From an uncultured Eubacteriales bacterium (GTDB lineage: Bacteria > Bacillota_A > Clostridia > Christensenellales > Aristaeellaceae): a stretch of DNA of 5,177 nucleotides. The position numbers were made by a program, and so were the translations under genes. The stretch spans positions 1 to 5,177 of the forward strand of contig ONXY01000012.1 in assembly GCA_900321945.1 (NCBI GenBank), given 5' to 3'. The notes beneath the pieces were generated by a model. It did not search any database, was not told where the DNA came from, and saw only the letters and a list, made by a program, of their open reading frames with translations. Numbering within the stretch: the first letter of the stretch is position 1; every line of letters starts with the position of its first letter. Of this stretch, positions 1 through 5,177 are shown piece by piece.

Positions 1-140
1 GCGGTGCCGAAGCTCAGCTCCGTATAGAACCGGTCCTCGATCTCCTTTTCGTTATCCCGGATGCTTTCCAGTTCCGCCACGGTCTCCGCGTCTCCCGCGA
101 AATCCTTCAGCCACAGTTCGTAGTTTTCCCGTACCGTCAT
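1..140 (-). CDS. pgcA: Phospho-sugar mutase (phosphoglucomutase/phosphomannomutase, PgcA-like), N-terminal fragment
   Basis: The first 46 codons of a gene that leaves the window at its left edge. The peptide begins MTVRENYELWLKD and continues through an acidic helix to EIEDRFYTELSFGT (residues 33-46). This matches the N-terminus of the alpha-D-phosphohexomutase family found in Bacillota: a Trp-containing first helix, then an 'EIEDRFY-x-x-L-x-FGT' motif that normally leads into a Gly-Leu/Met-Arg-Gly substrate-loop segment, which here lies outside the window. The family interconverts glucose-1-phosphate and glucose-6-phosphate (or the mannose phosphates) in the cytoplasm, feeding cell-wall and polysaccharide precursors. 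The ATG at 140-138 is preceded by GGAAAGG (158-152 on this strand, 11 nt away) and a strong promoter, so the start is well supported. It is divergent from the MoxR operon. The catalytic phosphoserine region is not visible, so sugar specificity (Glc versus Man) cannot be told. Confidence 0.88.
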   Translation of the reverse strand, partial: MTVRENYELWLKDFAGDAETVAELESIRDNEKEIEDRFYTELSFGT

Positions 141-177
141 GGTTCCCGCCGCCTTTCCACAAGAATTCATTATAAAT

Positions 178-206
178 ATTATAGAGAAAAAAGCTCCCCT
201 TGACAA
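178..206 (-). promoter_or_regulatory. Sigma-A type promoter for the phospho-sugar mutase gene
   Basis: Read on the minus strand, TTGTCA (206-201) is followed after exactly 17 nt by TATAAT (183-178). The -10 is perfect and the -35 differs from TTGACA at one base. Transcription should start near 171, giving a leader of about 30 nt before the ATG at 140. The stretch is A+T rich in otherwise G+C-rich DNA. Confidence 0.85.
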
Positions 207-239
207 GCCCAAAATCCCCTGACGTTCCGGGCTTTTCTC
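184..239. repeat. Imperfect inverted repeats between the divergent promoters (possible operator)
   Basis: GAGAAAAAAGC (184-194) faces GCTTTTCTC (231-239), which is its reverse complement apart from two extra A residues. Nested inside it, AAGCCC (205-210) faces GGGCTT (229-234). The left arm lies in the spacer of the leftward promoter, and the right arm ends 7 nt before the -35 of the rightward promoter. With predicted transcription starts near 171 and 281, neither transcript would contain the repeat, so a role would have to be as a DNA-level binding site. Chance symmetry is a real alternative given the short arms. Confidence 0.3.
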
Positions 240-245
240 CCCGCC

Positions 246-274
246 TTGCGCGCCGCGCTTTTTCAGAGTATAAT
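246..274 (+). promoter_or_regulatory. Sigma-A type promoter for the MoxR-DUF58-transglutaminase operon
   Basis: TTGCGC (246-251), a 17-nt spacer, then a perfect TATAAT (269-274). The expected start of transcription is near 281, leaving a leader of about 28 nt that contains little more than the ribosome binding site of the MoxR gene. The -35 matches the first three consensus bases and differs at two of the last three, so the promoter may be of moderate strength or need an activator. Confidence 0.75.
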
Positions 275-292
275 TTCCGCGTATTTCTCTCC

Positions 293-300
293 GGAGGAGG
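293..300 (+). promoter_or_regulatory. Ribosome binding site GGAGGAGG fixing the MoxR start
   Basis: GGAGGAGG lies 8 nt before ATG 309-311. It decides the start. The only upstream in-frame alternative is a TTG at 246, which lies inside the promoter -35 and upstream of the predicted transcription start. Confidence 0.9.
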
Positions 301-308
301 CTGCGTTC

Positions 309-1253
309 ATGTTCAATCCCGGCAGGATGATTCTCGCCCTTCAGCAGGCCATCGGGCAGGCCATCGTCGGCAAGGAGGAGGCCATCGAGTACGCGCTCAT
401 CGCGCTGCTCTGCAAGGGGCACGTGCTGATTGAGGACGTTCCCGGCGTCGGAAAGACCACGCTGGCCAGCGCCCTCGCGAAATCTCTCGACTGCTCTTTC
501 CGCCGGATTCAGTTCACGCCGGATCTGATGCCGTCGGATATTACGGGTTTTACCTTTGTGAATTTCAAAACCGGTGAAATGGAGTATCGGGAAGGCGCGG
601 TCATGAGCCAGATCATCCTGGCGGACGAGATCAACCGCACCAGTCCCAAAACCCAGTCCGCGCTTCTTGAAGTCATGGAGGAGCATCAGGTGACGGTGGA
701 CGGCGTCACGCATCCTCTTCCCAAACCCTTCATCGTTCTGGCCACCCAGAACCCCGGCGAATTCGTGGGAACTTATCCCCTGCCCGAGGCTCAGGTGGAC
801 CGTTTCTTTCTCCGCATCTCCATCGGGTATCCCACCGTGGAGCAGGAAATGGACGTTCTGGAACGTTATTCCGGCGTGGTGAAGCCTATGGACACCATCA
901 CGCCGATCTGCACCGCCCAGGATATTCTCGCCATGCAGGAACAGGTCGCCACGGTATACTGCTCCCCGGAAGTCCGTTCCTACGTGGCCCAGCTCGCCTC
1001 CGCCACCCGGAACAGCCAGGCCTTCCAGCTCGGCGCCTCCACACGCGCCGCCATCGCGCTGATCCGCGGAGCCCAGGCCTGCGCGCTTCTGGACGACCGG
1101 GATTTTATTCTTCCGGAGGACGTGCAGCACATGCTCCTTCCTGTTTTCACACACCGCATGGTGCTTTCCCCGGAAGCCCGGATGAAGGGCGTCCGGCCTG
1201 AGGACGTTCTCCTGACCATTCTGCAGAATACGGCGGTGCCGATGAAGCTATGA
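309..1253 (+). CDS. MoxR-family AAA+ ATPase
   Basis: A 314-residue cytoplasmic ATPase of about the usual length for MoxR proteins. Visible motifs in order: Walker A VPGVGKTT (44-51), the MoxR segment around FTPDLMPSDITG (69-80), Walker B IILADEINR (102-110, with Asp106-Glu107), sensor 1 ATQNP (145-149), arginine-finger region EAQVDRF (160-166, Arg165), sensor 2 GASTRA (242-247, Arg246), then the C-terminal helical lid with LPEDV (268-272). All ATPase residues are present, so it should be active. MoxR proteins are thought to act as hexameric chaperones or remodelling factors, often on partners with vWA domains; the DUF58 protein encoded next is the probable partner (inference). The start is set by GGAGGAGG 8 nt upstream; a longer reading from TTG 246 would begin in the promoter. 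Its stop overlaps the next start (ATGA), indicating translational coupling. It matches B. subtilis YeaC in family and gene order. Confidence 0.95.
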   Translation: MFNPGRMILALQQAIGQAIVGKEEAIEYALIALLCKGHVLIEDVPGVGKTTLASALAKSLDCSFRRIQFTPDLMPSDITGFTFVNFKTGEMEYREGAVMSQIILADEINRTSPKTQSALLEVMEEHQVTVDGVTHPLPKPFIVLATQNPGEFVGTYPLPEAQVDRFFLRISIGYPTVEQEMDVLERYSGVVKPMDTITPICTAQDILAMQEQVATVYCSPEVRSYVAQLASATRNSQAFQLGASTRAAIALIRGAQACALLDDRDFILPEDVQHMLLPVFTHRMVLSPEARMKGVRPEDVLLTILQNTAVPMKL

Positions 1254-2410
1254 AGACCCGGATCATTCTGCCTCTGGCGGCGATGCTGACTTTCCTTCTG
1301 GCCGGGCTTTCCACGGGAAGCCCGATGCTGCTCATGCCCGCCGCGCTGCTTCTCATGGCTGTGACGGGCGGTCTGATCAGCGTTCTCTGGGCCGCGAAGA
1401 CTTTTACCCTCTCCGGCGGGCTGGATCAGGCGTCCGTGCGCCGCGGGGAGGAAGCGGTTCTCACGCTGGAGATGCGGCACCGCGGGCTTCTTCCCGTGGC
1501 TCCGGTAACCCTTGAAATCAGTTCCGGCGTCGGACAGCCCGTCCGGGAAATCCGGCTGCGGGATATGCCCGGAAAGCTGCAGTCCCTGTCCGTTCCCTTC
1601 CGCGCGGATCATGTGGGGATTGTCTCCCCCGGCGTACGCGCCTGGCGGATGGAGGATCTGTTCGGTTTTTTCCGGTACCGCCGGGTGGTCGACGAATCCC
1701 TCTTCAGGCTGACGGTGCTTCCGAACCTTTTCTCCACGGAACCTCTGACCCTCTCCCCCGGAGATCCCGGAAGCGATATCATGGCGCGGGCGACGGAGGA
1801 TCTCTCCGCCCCTTCCGATATCCGATCCTATCAGGCGGGAGATCCGCTGAAGAAAGTGCACTGGAAGCTCTCTCTGAGAAAACAGGAACTGCTGGTCCGT
1901 AAATACGACGAACCCATCCTGCAGGAGGTTCTGATCCTGATGGACTGCTCCCGTCCGCCCTCCTGGGGCGAACCGGAAGCGGAAGCCGATGTCCGGGACG
2001 CGCTGCTGGAAACCGCCGCTTCCGTTTTCGCGGATCAGCAGGAGACGGATCTCAGCGTTCATTTCCCTCTTTTCGGGAGCCGGCCGGTCGAGCTGGAAAA
2101 ATCCACGGGGCTGTCCCTTGCGCTTGAAAACCTCGCGCTTCTTGACTTTTCGGAGATGGACCGTTTCGAGCGGGTGCTTGTTCTGGAAAGCCGGCGGCTG
2201 CGGAAGGTCGGCTGTCTGGTGATCGTTTCCGCCCGTCTGAATTCCGCCCTTGTGGACGTCATGATCCGGCTGCGGCATATGGGACCCTCGCTGCGCCTGT
2301 ATCTGATTACCTACAACCCGGAGGACCCGAATCTCCTCCCGCTTATTTCCCGCCTTCAGCAGAACGGCGCCCAGGTTTACTACGTCCGGCCCGACCGGGT
2401 TCCGGCCTGA
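1250..2410 (+). CDS. DUF58 family membrane protein with vWA-like region, MoxR partner
   Basis: A 386-residue protein. Two hydrophobic segments (about 5-22 and 25-47) anchor the N-terminus. A beta-rich stretch follows (about 52-165), then the DUF58 signature: DIRSYQAGDPLKKVHWKLSLR (190-210) leading to LLVRKYDE (214-221). After that comes a vWA-like strand, VLILMDCSRP (227-236), where a MIDAS motif would read DxSxS; here it is D232-C-S234-R-P236, so the last Ser is missing and metal binding is doubtful. DUF58 proteins are regularly encoded beside MoxR ATPases and are taken to be their membrane-associated partners; no biochemical role is established. The start ATG overlaps the MoxR stop by 4 nt and has only a weak Shine-Dalgarno, as expected for coupled translation. 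It corresponds in position and family to B. subtilis YeaD. The DUF58 assignment is secure; the function is not. Confidence 0.92.
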   Translation: MKTRIILPLAAMLTFLLAGLSTGSPMLLMPAALLLMAVTGGLISVLWAAKTFTLSGGLDQASVRRGEEAVLTLEMRHRGLLPVAPVTLEISSGVGQPVREIRLRDMPGKLQSLSVPFRADHVGIVSPGVRAWRMEDLFGFFRYRRVVDESLFRLTVLPNLFSTEPLTLSPGDPGSDIMARATEDLSAPSDIRSYQAGDPLKKVHWKLSLRKQELLVRKYDEPILQEVLILMDCSRPPSWGEPEAEADVRDALLETAASVFADQQETDLSVHFPLFGSRPVELEKSTGLSLALENLALLDFSEMDRFERVLVLESRRLRKVGCLVIVSARLNSALVDVMIRLRHMGPSLRLYLITYNPEDPNLLPLISRLQQNGAQVYYVRPDRVPA

Positions 2411-2430
2411 CGCGCCCGGATCCGATTTAC

Positions 2431-2440
2431 AGAAAGGAGG
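2431..2440 (+). promoter_or_regulatory. Strong ribosome binding site for the transglutaminase gene
   Basis: AGAAAGGAGG lies 9 nt before ATG 2450 in the 39-nt gap after the DUF58 gene. It is close to full complementarity with the 16S 3' end. The third gene therefore has its own initiation signal, unlike the coupled second gene. No promoter is visible in the gap; CGGATCCG (2417-2424) is a short palindrome of no clear meaning. Confidence 0.88.
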
Positions 2441-2449
2441 TTTGCCGCC

Positions 2450-4714
2450 ATGGATCAAAAGCTCCGGGATCATCTGTTCCGTCTGGCGCTGACCTTTCTT
2501 CTGGCTTCCGGACTGCTTCTTCCGCTGCTTTCCGCGCTGGACCTGAACGCCTCGGCCGCGGAATGCCTTCTGCTCTGCGTCGTTCTGTCCGCGCTGCCGG
2601 AAGCGCTGTCCGTATCCCGGAAAGCCGCTCTTCCCGGCGCGGCAGCGCTGACGCTGGTTCTGGCCGTCTGGATGACGGGAGGCGGTCTGTCCCAGCTTCG
2701 GGACGTTCTGTCCGCCCTTTCCCTGCAGCTTTCCGGAGTGCCGGGAGCCCTGCCCCTTGTCGCCCGTTCCGCCTCCCTTTTCCTGACTTTTCTGCTGACT
2801 CTTCTATCCTTTATCTGTACAAGAAAAAGTGCGGGCTACCTCGGCTCGATGATGCTTACCGTCGGCGCGCTGATGGTTCTCTGGCTTGCGGATCTGCCGG
2901 ATCTGATGCTCCCGCTGCTTCCGGCCGCCGCCGCCGCGCTTTCGCTGTATCTTCTGGACTGCCACGGGGAGGCCTCGCCCGCCCGCGTGATTCCCTGGGC
3001 GTCGCTTCTGGTGCTTCTGGCCTGGTTCTGCACGCCGTCTTCCGGTCTGGTCTCTCCGGCCCTGAAAGACAGGGCGGATGAACTGCGCCAGACCGTCATG
3101 GACCGGCTTTTCTTTACCGAGCCCCGGGACGTTTTCTCTCTCTCCTCGGAAGGCTGGTATCCGCAGGGAATCGCGCAGCTCGGCGGCCCCGTTTCACCGT
3201 CGGACCGTCCGGTAATGCAGGTCTCCGCGCCGCGGAACGTGTACCTCCGCGGCGTGACCATGGACCGTTACGACGGCCGGTCCTGGCGGAACACCCTGGG
3301 CGGGCGGCGTTATCTCTGGGACGCCTCAGGCATGGCGGAAAGGCGCGCGCTTCTCTTCGATCAGAATCTTCCTTCCTCCGGGCTTTCCGTTACGCTGACC
3401 GAGCCGCTGAACGTCTCCGTGCGCATGCTTTCGGACAGCGCGTCCACGGTTTTCTCCCCTCAGCGGATCCGGGAGCTTCGCGCCGGAGGGGATCTGGTTC
3501 CGTATTTCTCGAATTCCTCCGAACTGTTCAACACGCGGAACCTGCAGCCCGGAGACACCTGGTCCGTGTCCGCCCCGCTTTTCCAGAGCGGGGACGCCGG
3601 CCTTTCCGTTCTGGTGGATGCCGCCTCCTCCGCGGAGGATCCGCAGTACGAATCCGTTCTGGAAACTTATACCGTTCTTCCTCCCCATCTGGAGGAGCCG
3701 GTCTGGCAGATCGCCGCGGACGTTACGGAAGGCCTGTCCACGCCCTACGAGAAAGCCTTCGCCCTTCAGACTTGGCTGAGCCGGAATTACCGCTATACTC
3801 TGGACGTCGCGGTTCAGCCGGCAAATATCGATTTCGTCACCAATTTCCTGTTCAATACCCGCGAGGGATACTGCACGTATTTCGCCTCCGCCATGACGGT
3901 TCTCTGCCGCATGGCGGGCCTGCCCGCCCGGTATGTGGAGGGTTATCTGGCCGTTCCGGACGCGGGCGGCGAAGCGGTCGTTACCGGTCTGGACGCTCAC
4001 GCCTGGACCGAAGTCTATTTCAGAGGCTTCGGCTGGCTGACTTTTGACGCCACCCCCCGGCGGACGGAAAGCGCCTCCTCCGGAGAACCGGATCCATCGC
4101 CTTCGCCGGAGCCGTCGCCGTCCCCGTCGCCTGAACCGACGCCCTCTCCGGAGCCGTCGTCTCCTCCTCCGTCGGATGGTGAAACGCCTTCCCCCGAACC
4201 GCCCGATGATCCGGATTCCCCGCAGGATTCTCCGGCTCCGGATCAGTCGTCCTCCGATTCCTCTTCCCCCGATGAAGCCGCTTCCCCGTTTTCCGGTTTC
4301 CCCTGGCTGCTTCTGCTTCTTCTGCTGATTGCCGCGTCCGTCTGGTTCCGCTGGTTCCGGACCGATCCGTCCAGAAAGGAGAAGCGCCTGTCCGTCGAAG
4401 AAGACCGTTTTGACCTCTGGATGAACGAAGTTTTCAGCCGTCTGTCCGCCATGGACCTGACCCGCCGGACCGGCGAGACGCCTATGTCCTTTACCCGCCG
4501 GCTGGACCGTGAAGGATCGGCGGGGGTCTCCCTCGCTTCTCTGGGCGAGTGCGCCTCCCTCCTTCATTACGGGCGGGTTCCCGCCCAGCCGACGGATACC
4601 GCCCTCGCCAGGGACGCCGCCCTGTCGCTGAAAAAAGCTATGCCCCGCAGAGCACGGATCCGGTATGCCCTCCGCCGGCTGCTTCGCCGGCATCCCTCCG
4701 GCCTTTCAGGCTGA
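2450..4714 (+). CDS. TgpA/YebA-type membrane transglutaminase-like protein with C-terminal DUF4129-like domain
   Basis: A 754-residue membrane protein. About seven hydrophobic helices fill residues 10-196 (about 10-30, 36-50, 62-78, 103-123, 130-148, 150-169, 180-196). Basic loops at 57-58 and 125-126 fit an N-in, seven-helix model that leaves the following region outside the cell. The outer part (about 200-540) ends in a transglutaminase-like core: Cys475 in REGYCTYFASA, His517 in DAHAW and Asp533 in TFDATP form a complete catalytic triad. A Ser/Pro/Glu-rich stalk (541-614) leads to a last membrane helix (about 617-636). A basic cytoplasmic tail (637-754) follows, with ETPMSF and LLHYGR stretches like DUF4129. 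Such proteins (TgpA, YebA) are encoded with MoxR and DUF58; the family fold can hydrolyse or cross-link peptides, but the substrate here is unknown. The start is supported by AGAAAGGAGG 9 nt upstream. No clear terminator follows. Confidence 0.94.
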   Translation: MDQKLRDHLFRLALTFLLASGLLLPLLSALDLNASAAECLLLCVVLSALPEALSVSRKAALPGAAALTLVLAVWMTGGGLSQLRDVLSALSLQLSGVPGALPLVARSASLFLTFLLTLLSFICTRKSAGYLGSMMLTVGALMVLWLADLPDLMLPLLPAAAAALSLYLLDCHGEASPARVIPWASLLVLLAWFCTPSSGLVSPALKDRADELRQTVMDRLFFTEPRDVFSLSSEGWYPQGIAQLGGPVSPSDRPVMQVSAPRNVYLRGVTMDRYDGRSWRNTLGGRRYLWDASGMAERRALLFDQNLPSSGLSVTLTEPLNVSVRMLSDSASTVFSPQRIRELRAGGDLVPYFSNSSELFNTRNLQPGDTWSVSAPLFQSGDAGLSVLVDAASSAEDPQYESVLETYTVLPPHLEEPVWQIAADVTEGLSTPYEKAFALQTWLSRNYRYTLDVAVQPANIDFVTNFLFNTREGYCTYFASAMTVLCRMAGLPARYVEGYLAVPDAGGEAVVTGLDAHAWTEVYFRGFGWLTFDATPRRTESASSGEPDPSPSPEPSPSPSPEPTPSPEPSSPPPSDGETPSPEPPDDPDSPQDSPAPDQSSSDSSSPDEAASPFSGFPWLLLLLLLIAASVWFRWFRTDPSRKEKRLSVEEDRFDLWMNEVFSRLSAMDLTRRTGETPMSFTRRLDREGSAGVSLASLGECASLLHYGRVPAQPTDTALARDAALSLKKAMPRRARIRYALRRLLRRHPSGLSG
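4070..4291 (+). repeat. Low-complexity Ser-Pro-Glu-Pro stalk coding region
   Basis: This stretch encodes transglutaminase residues 541-614. Four SPEP units occur (552-555, 560-563, 566-569, 581-584), followed by an acidic Asp/Ser/Pro tail. At the DNA level CCGGAGCCGTCG is repeated exactly at 4106-4117 and 4148-4159, 42 bp apart (14 codons). It is probably an extended, disordered spacer between the outer catalytic domain and the last membrane helix. Such repeats can change length by slippage in whole codons, and they create long false open frames on the other strand. Confidence 0.85.
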
Positions 4715-4758
4715 AACCGCTCCGCTGAGCAGTCCCGTACAAAATCTTTTCCGGCCCC

Positions 4759-4787
4759 TTGACAAACCGCCGGCGTCTGATTATAAT
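4759..4787 (+). promoter_or_regulatory. Consensus promoter for tRNA-Trp
   Basis: TTGACA (4759-4764), a 17-nt spacer and TATAAT (4782-4787): both boxes match the sigma-70/sigma-A consensus exactly. Transcription should begin near 4794, about 13 nt before the mature tRNA end, as is common for stable RNA genes. Confidence 0.93.
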
Positions 4788-4806
4788 CTCCTTTGTTGTC
4801 GGCCAC

Positions 4807-4880
4807 AGGGCAATGGTGTAATGGTAACACGTGGGTCTCCAAAACCTTTGTTGAGGGTTCGAGTCCTTCTTGCCCTGCCA
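4807..4880 (+). tRNA. tRNA-Trp (anticodon CCA)
   Basis: A full cloverleaf of 74 nt including an encoded CCA. Acceptor stem AGGGCAA (4807-4813) pairs with TTGCCCT (4870-4876), discriminator G4877, CCA 4878-4880. D stem GTGT (4816-4819) pairs with ACAC (4827-4830) around a loop containing GG. The anticodon loop CTCCAAA (4837-4843) gives anticodon CCA (4839-4841), reading UGG. T stem GAGGG (4853-4857) pairs with CCTTC (4865-4869) around TTCGAGT. The anticodon stem TGGGT/ACCTT has a G-U pair and a U-U mismatch at its outer end (4832 with 4848, positions 27-43). It has its own consensus promoter and terminator, so it can be expressed alone, although read-through from the upstream operon is possible. 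Confidence 0.97.
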
Positions 4881-4888
4881 GACGGAAA

Positions 4889-4924
4889 CCCTGCAGGATC
4901 TGTTCCTGCAGGGCTTTTCTTTTT
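4889..4924 (+). terminator. Rho-independent terminator after tRNA-Trp
   Basis: A perfect 10-bp stem, CCCTGCAGGA (4889-4898) with TCCTGCAGGG (4904-4913), a 5-nt loop, then CTTTTCTTTTT (4914-4924). It starts 8 nt after the tRNA CCA end. On the opposite strand the hairpin is followed only by GTTTCC, so it would stop the converging minus-strand gene weakly at best. Confidence 0.95.
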
Positions 4925-5018
4925 CTGCGGATCCGGTTCTCTTCGGAGGTGTTGGGTTTATTCCGGGAGGTTACCCGGCCCGTCGGGATTTATTCTCATT
5001 CTTCTTCTTTCCGGACCA

Positions 5019-5177
5019 CTACTGCTGCCGCTGGTCTTTAAACCATTCTTCCGGGATCGGCTCATCGGAAATACAGACGTCGCGGTCCGCTCTTTCCCAG
5101 ATCTTCCGGCATGTATCCGTCATCTTTCTGCAGTCGCAGACATATACCAAAGCGTTTCCGAGTCTGGAATAGGTCAC
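5019..5177 (-). CDS. Unrecognised Cys-containing protein, C-terminal fragment (or a small protein starting at the edge)
   Basis: An open frame of 52 codons enters from the right edge and ends at TAG (5021-5019). The peptide has the look of a real charged, soluble C-terminus: it contains YVCDCRKMTDTC near its start, then KIWERADRDVC, and ends EEWFKDQRQQ. Cysteines sit at visible residues 14, 16, 23 and 36; a Cys-x-Cys pair is present but no complete metal-binding motif is clear. The first codon in the window is GTG, which could be a start by chance or an internal Val; an internal Met is at residue 19. No family was recognised. It converges on the tRNA-Trp gene, with 94 nt of apparently empty sequence between its stop and the tRNA terminator. 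It uses AGA, TTG and GTA codons that look less GC-biased than the operon. Confidence is limited by the short length. Confidence 0.5.
   Translation of the reverse strand: MTYSRLGNALVYVCDCRKMTDTCRKIWERADRDVCISDEPIPEEWFKDQRQQ

Noticed and set aside
200..205. Perfect plus-strand TTGACA as a second -35 for the MoxR operon
   Set aside because: No TATAAT-like box lies 16-19 nt downstream (the 17-nt position reads CGTTCC). The same bases, read on the other strand, supply most of the leftward TTGTCA -35.
205..236. AAGCCC...GGGCTTTT as an intrinsic terminator
   Set aside because: The loop is 18 nt and the stem only 6 bp, and the site lies upstream of both predicted transcription starts, so no known transcript would use it.
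980..2473. 497-codon open frame on the minus strand opposite the MoxR and DUF58 genes
   Set aside because: It lies antisense to two genes with intact family motifs. The translation is rich in Arg, Gly, Gln and Pro with no recognisable domain, as expected from the complement of GC-biased codons.
3326..4693. 455-codon open frame on the minus strand opposite the transglutaminase gene
   Set aside because: It is antisense to the catalytic domain and stalk. The long Arg/Gly run is simply the reverse reading of the Ser-Pro-Glu repeats. No domain or ribosome binding site supports it.
4870..4930. tRNA 3' end as an integration (att) site
   Set aside because: No second copy of the tRNA 3' end and no integrase is visible in the window; only a terminator follows.
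4963..4978. CCGGG-AGGTTA-CCCGG hairpin as terminator of the right-edge minus-strand gene
   Set aside because: The stem is only 5 bp and on the minus strand it is followed by AATAAACCC with no T tract.
4793..5172. Plus-strand open frames of 82 and 100 codons starting before or in the tRNA
   Set aside because: They run through the mature tRNA-Trp and its terminator hairpin and have no ribosome binding site or recognisable protein content. The second also lies opposite the better minus-strand frame.

Overview
The window looks like chromosomal DNA from a fairly G+C-rich member of the Clostridia (Bacillota), possibly an uncultivated gut lineage. This is an inference from four things: strong Shine-Dalgarno sites (AGAAAGGAGG, GGAGGAGG), consensus sigma-A type promoters standing out in GC-rich DNA, a PgcA-type phospho-sugar mutase, and a tRNA-Trp with an encoded CCA end. 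I see no mobile element, CRISPR array or phage module.

Layout: (i) 1-140, minus strand: N-terminal end of an alpha-phosphohexomutase (PgcA-like) running off the left edge. (ii) 141-308: a divergent intergenic region with a near-perfect promoter for each direction and an imperfect inverted repeat between their cores. (iii) 309-4714, plus strand: a three-gene operon of MoxR-family AAA+ ATPase, DUF58 membrane protein with a vWA-like region, and a large TgpA-type membrane transglutaminase. (iv) 4715-4924: a consensus promoter, tRNA-Trp(CCA) and a strong intrinsic terminator. (v) 5019-5177, minus strand: the C-terminal part of an unrecognised Cys-containing protein running off, or starting at, the right edge.

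How the genes work together: MoxR-DUF58-transglutaminase is a widespread conserved neighbourhood (Bacillus subtilis yeaC-yeaD-yebA has the same order). The usual model is that the cytoplasmic MoxR ATPase acts as a chaperone or remodelling factor with its DUF58 partner on a membrane or envelope client. The transglutaminase-like protein places a Cys-His-Asp active site outside the membrane between an N-terminal helix bundle and a C-terminal helix. Here the genes are tightly packed: an ATGA overlap joins the first two, and a 39-nt gap with its own strong ribosome binding site precedes the third. The substrate is not known and cannot be read from the sequence.

The most useful points for a reader are the corrected MoxR start (309, not 246, because the longer frame begins inside the promoter), the divergent promoter region with its untranscribed inverted repeat, the Ser-Pro-Glu-Pro stalk of the transglutaminase, a non-canonical MIDAS-like motif in the DUF58 protein, and the absence of a clear terminator between the operon and the tRNA gene. 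No clearly new system was found; the operon is a known but functionally unresolved module.
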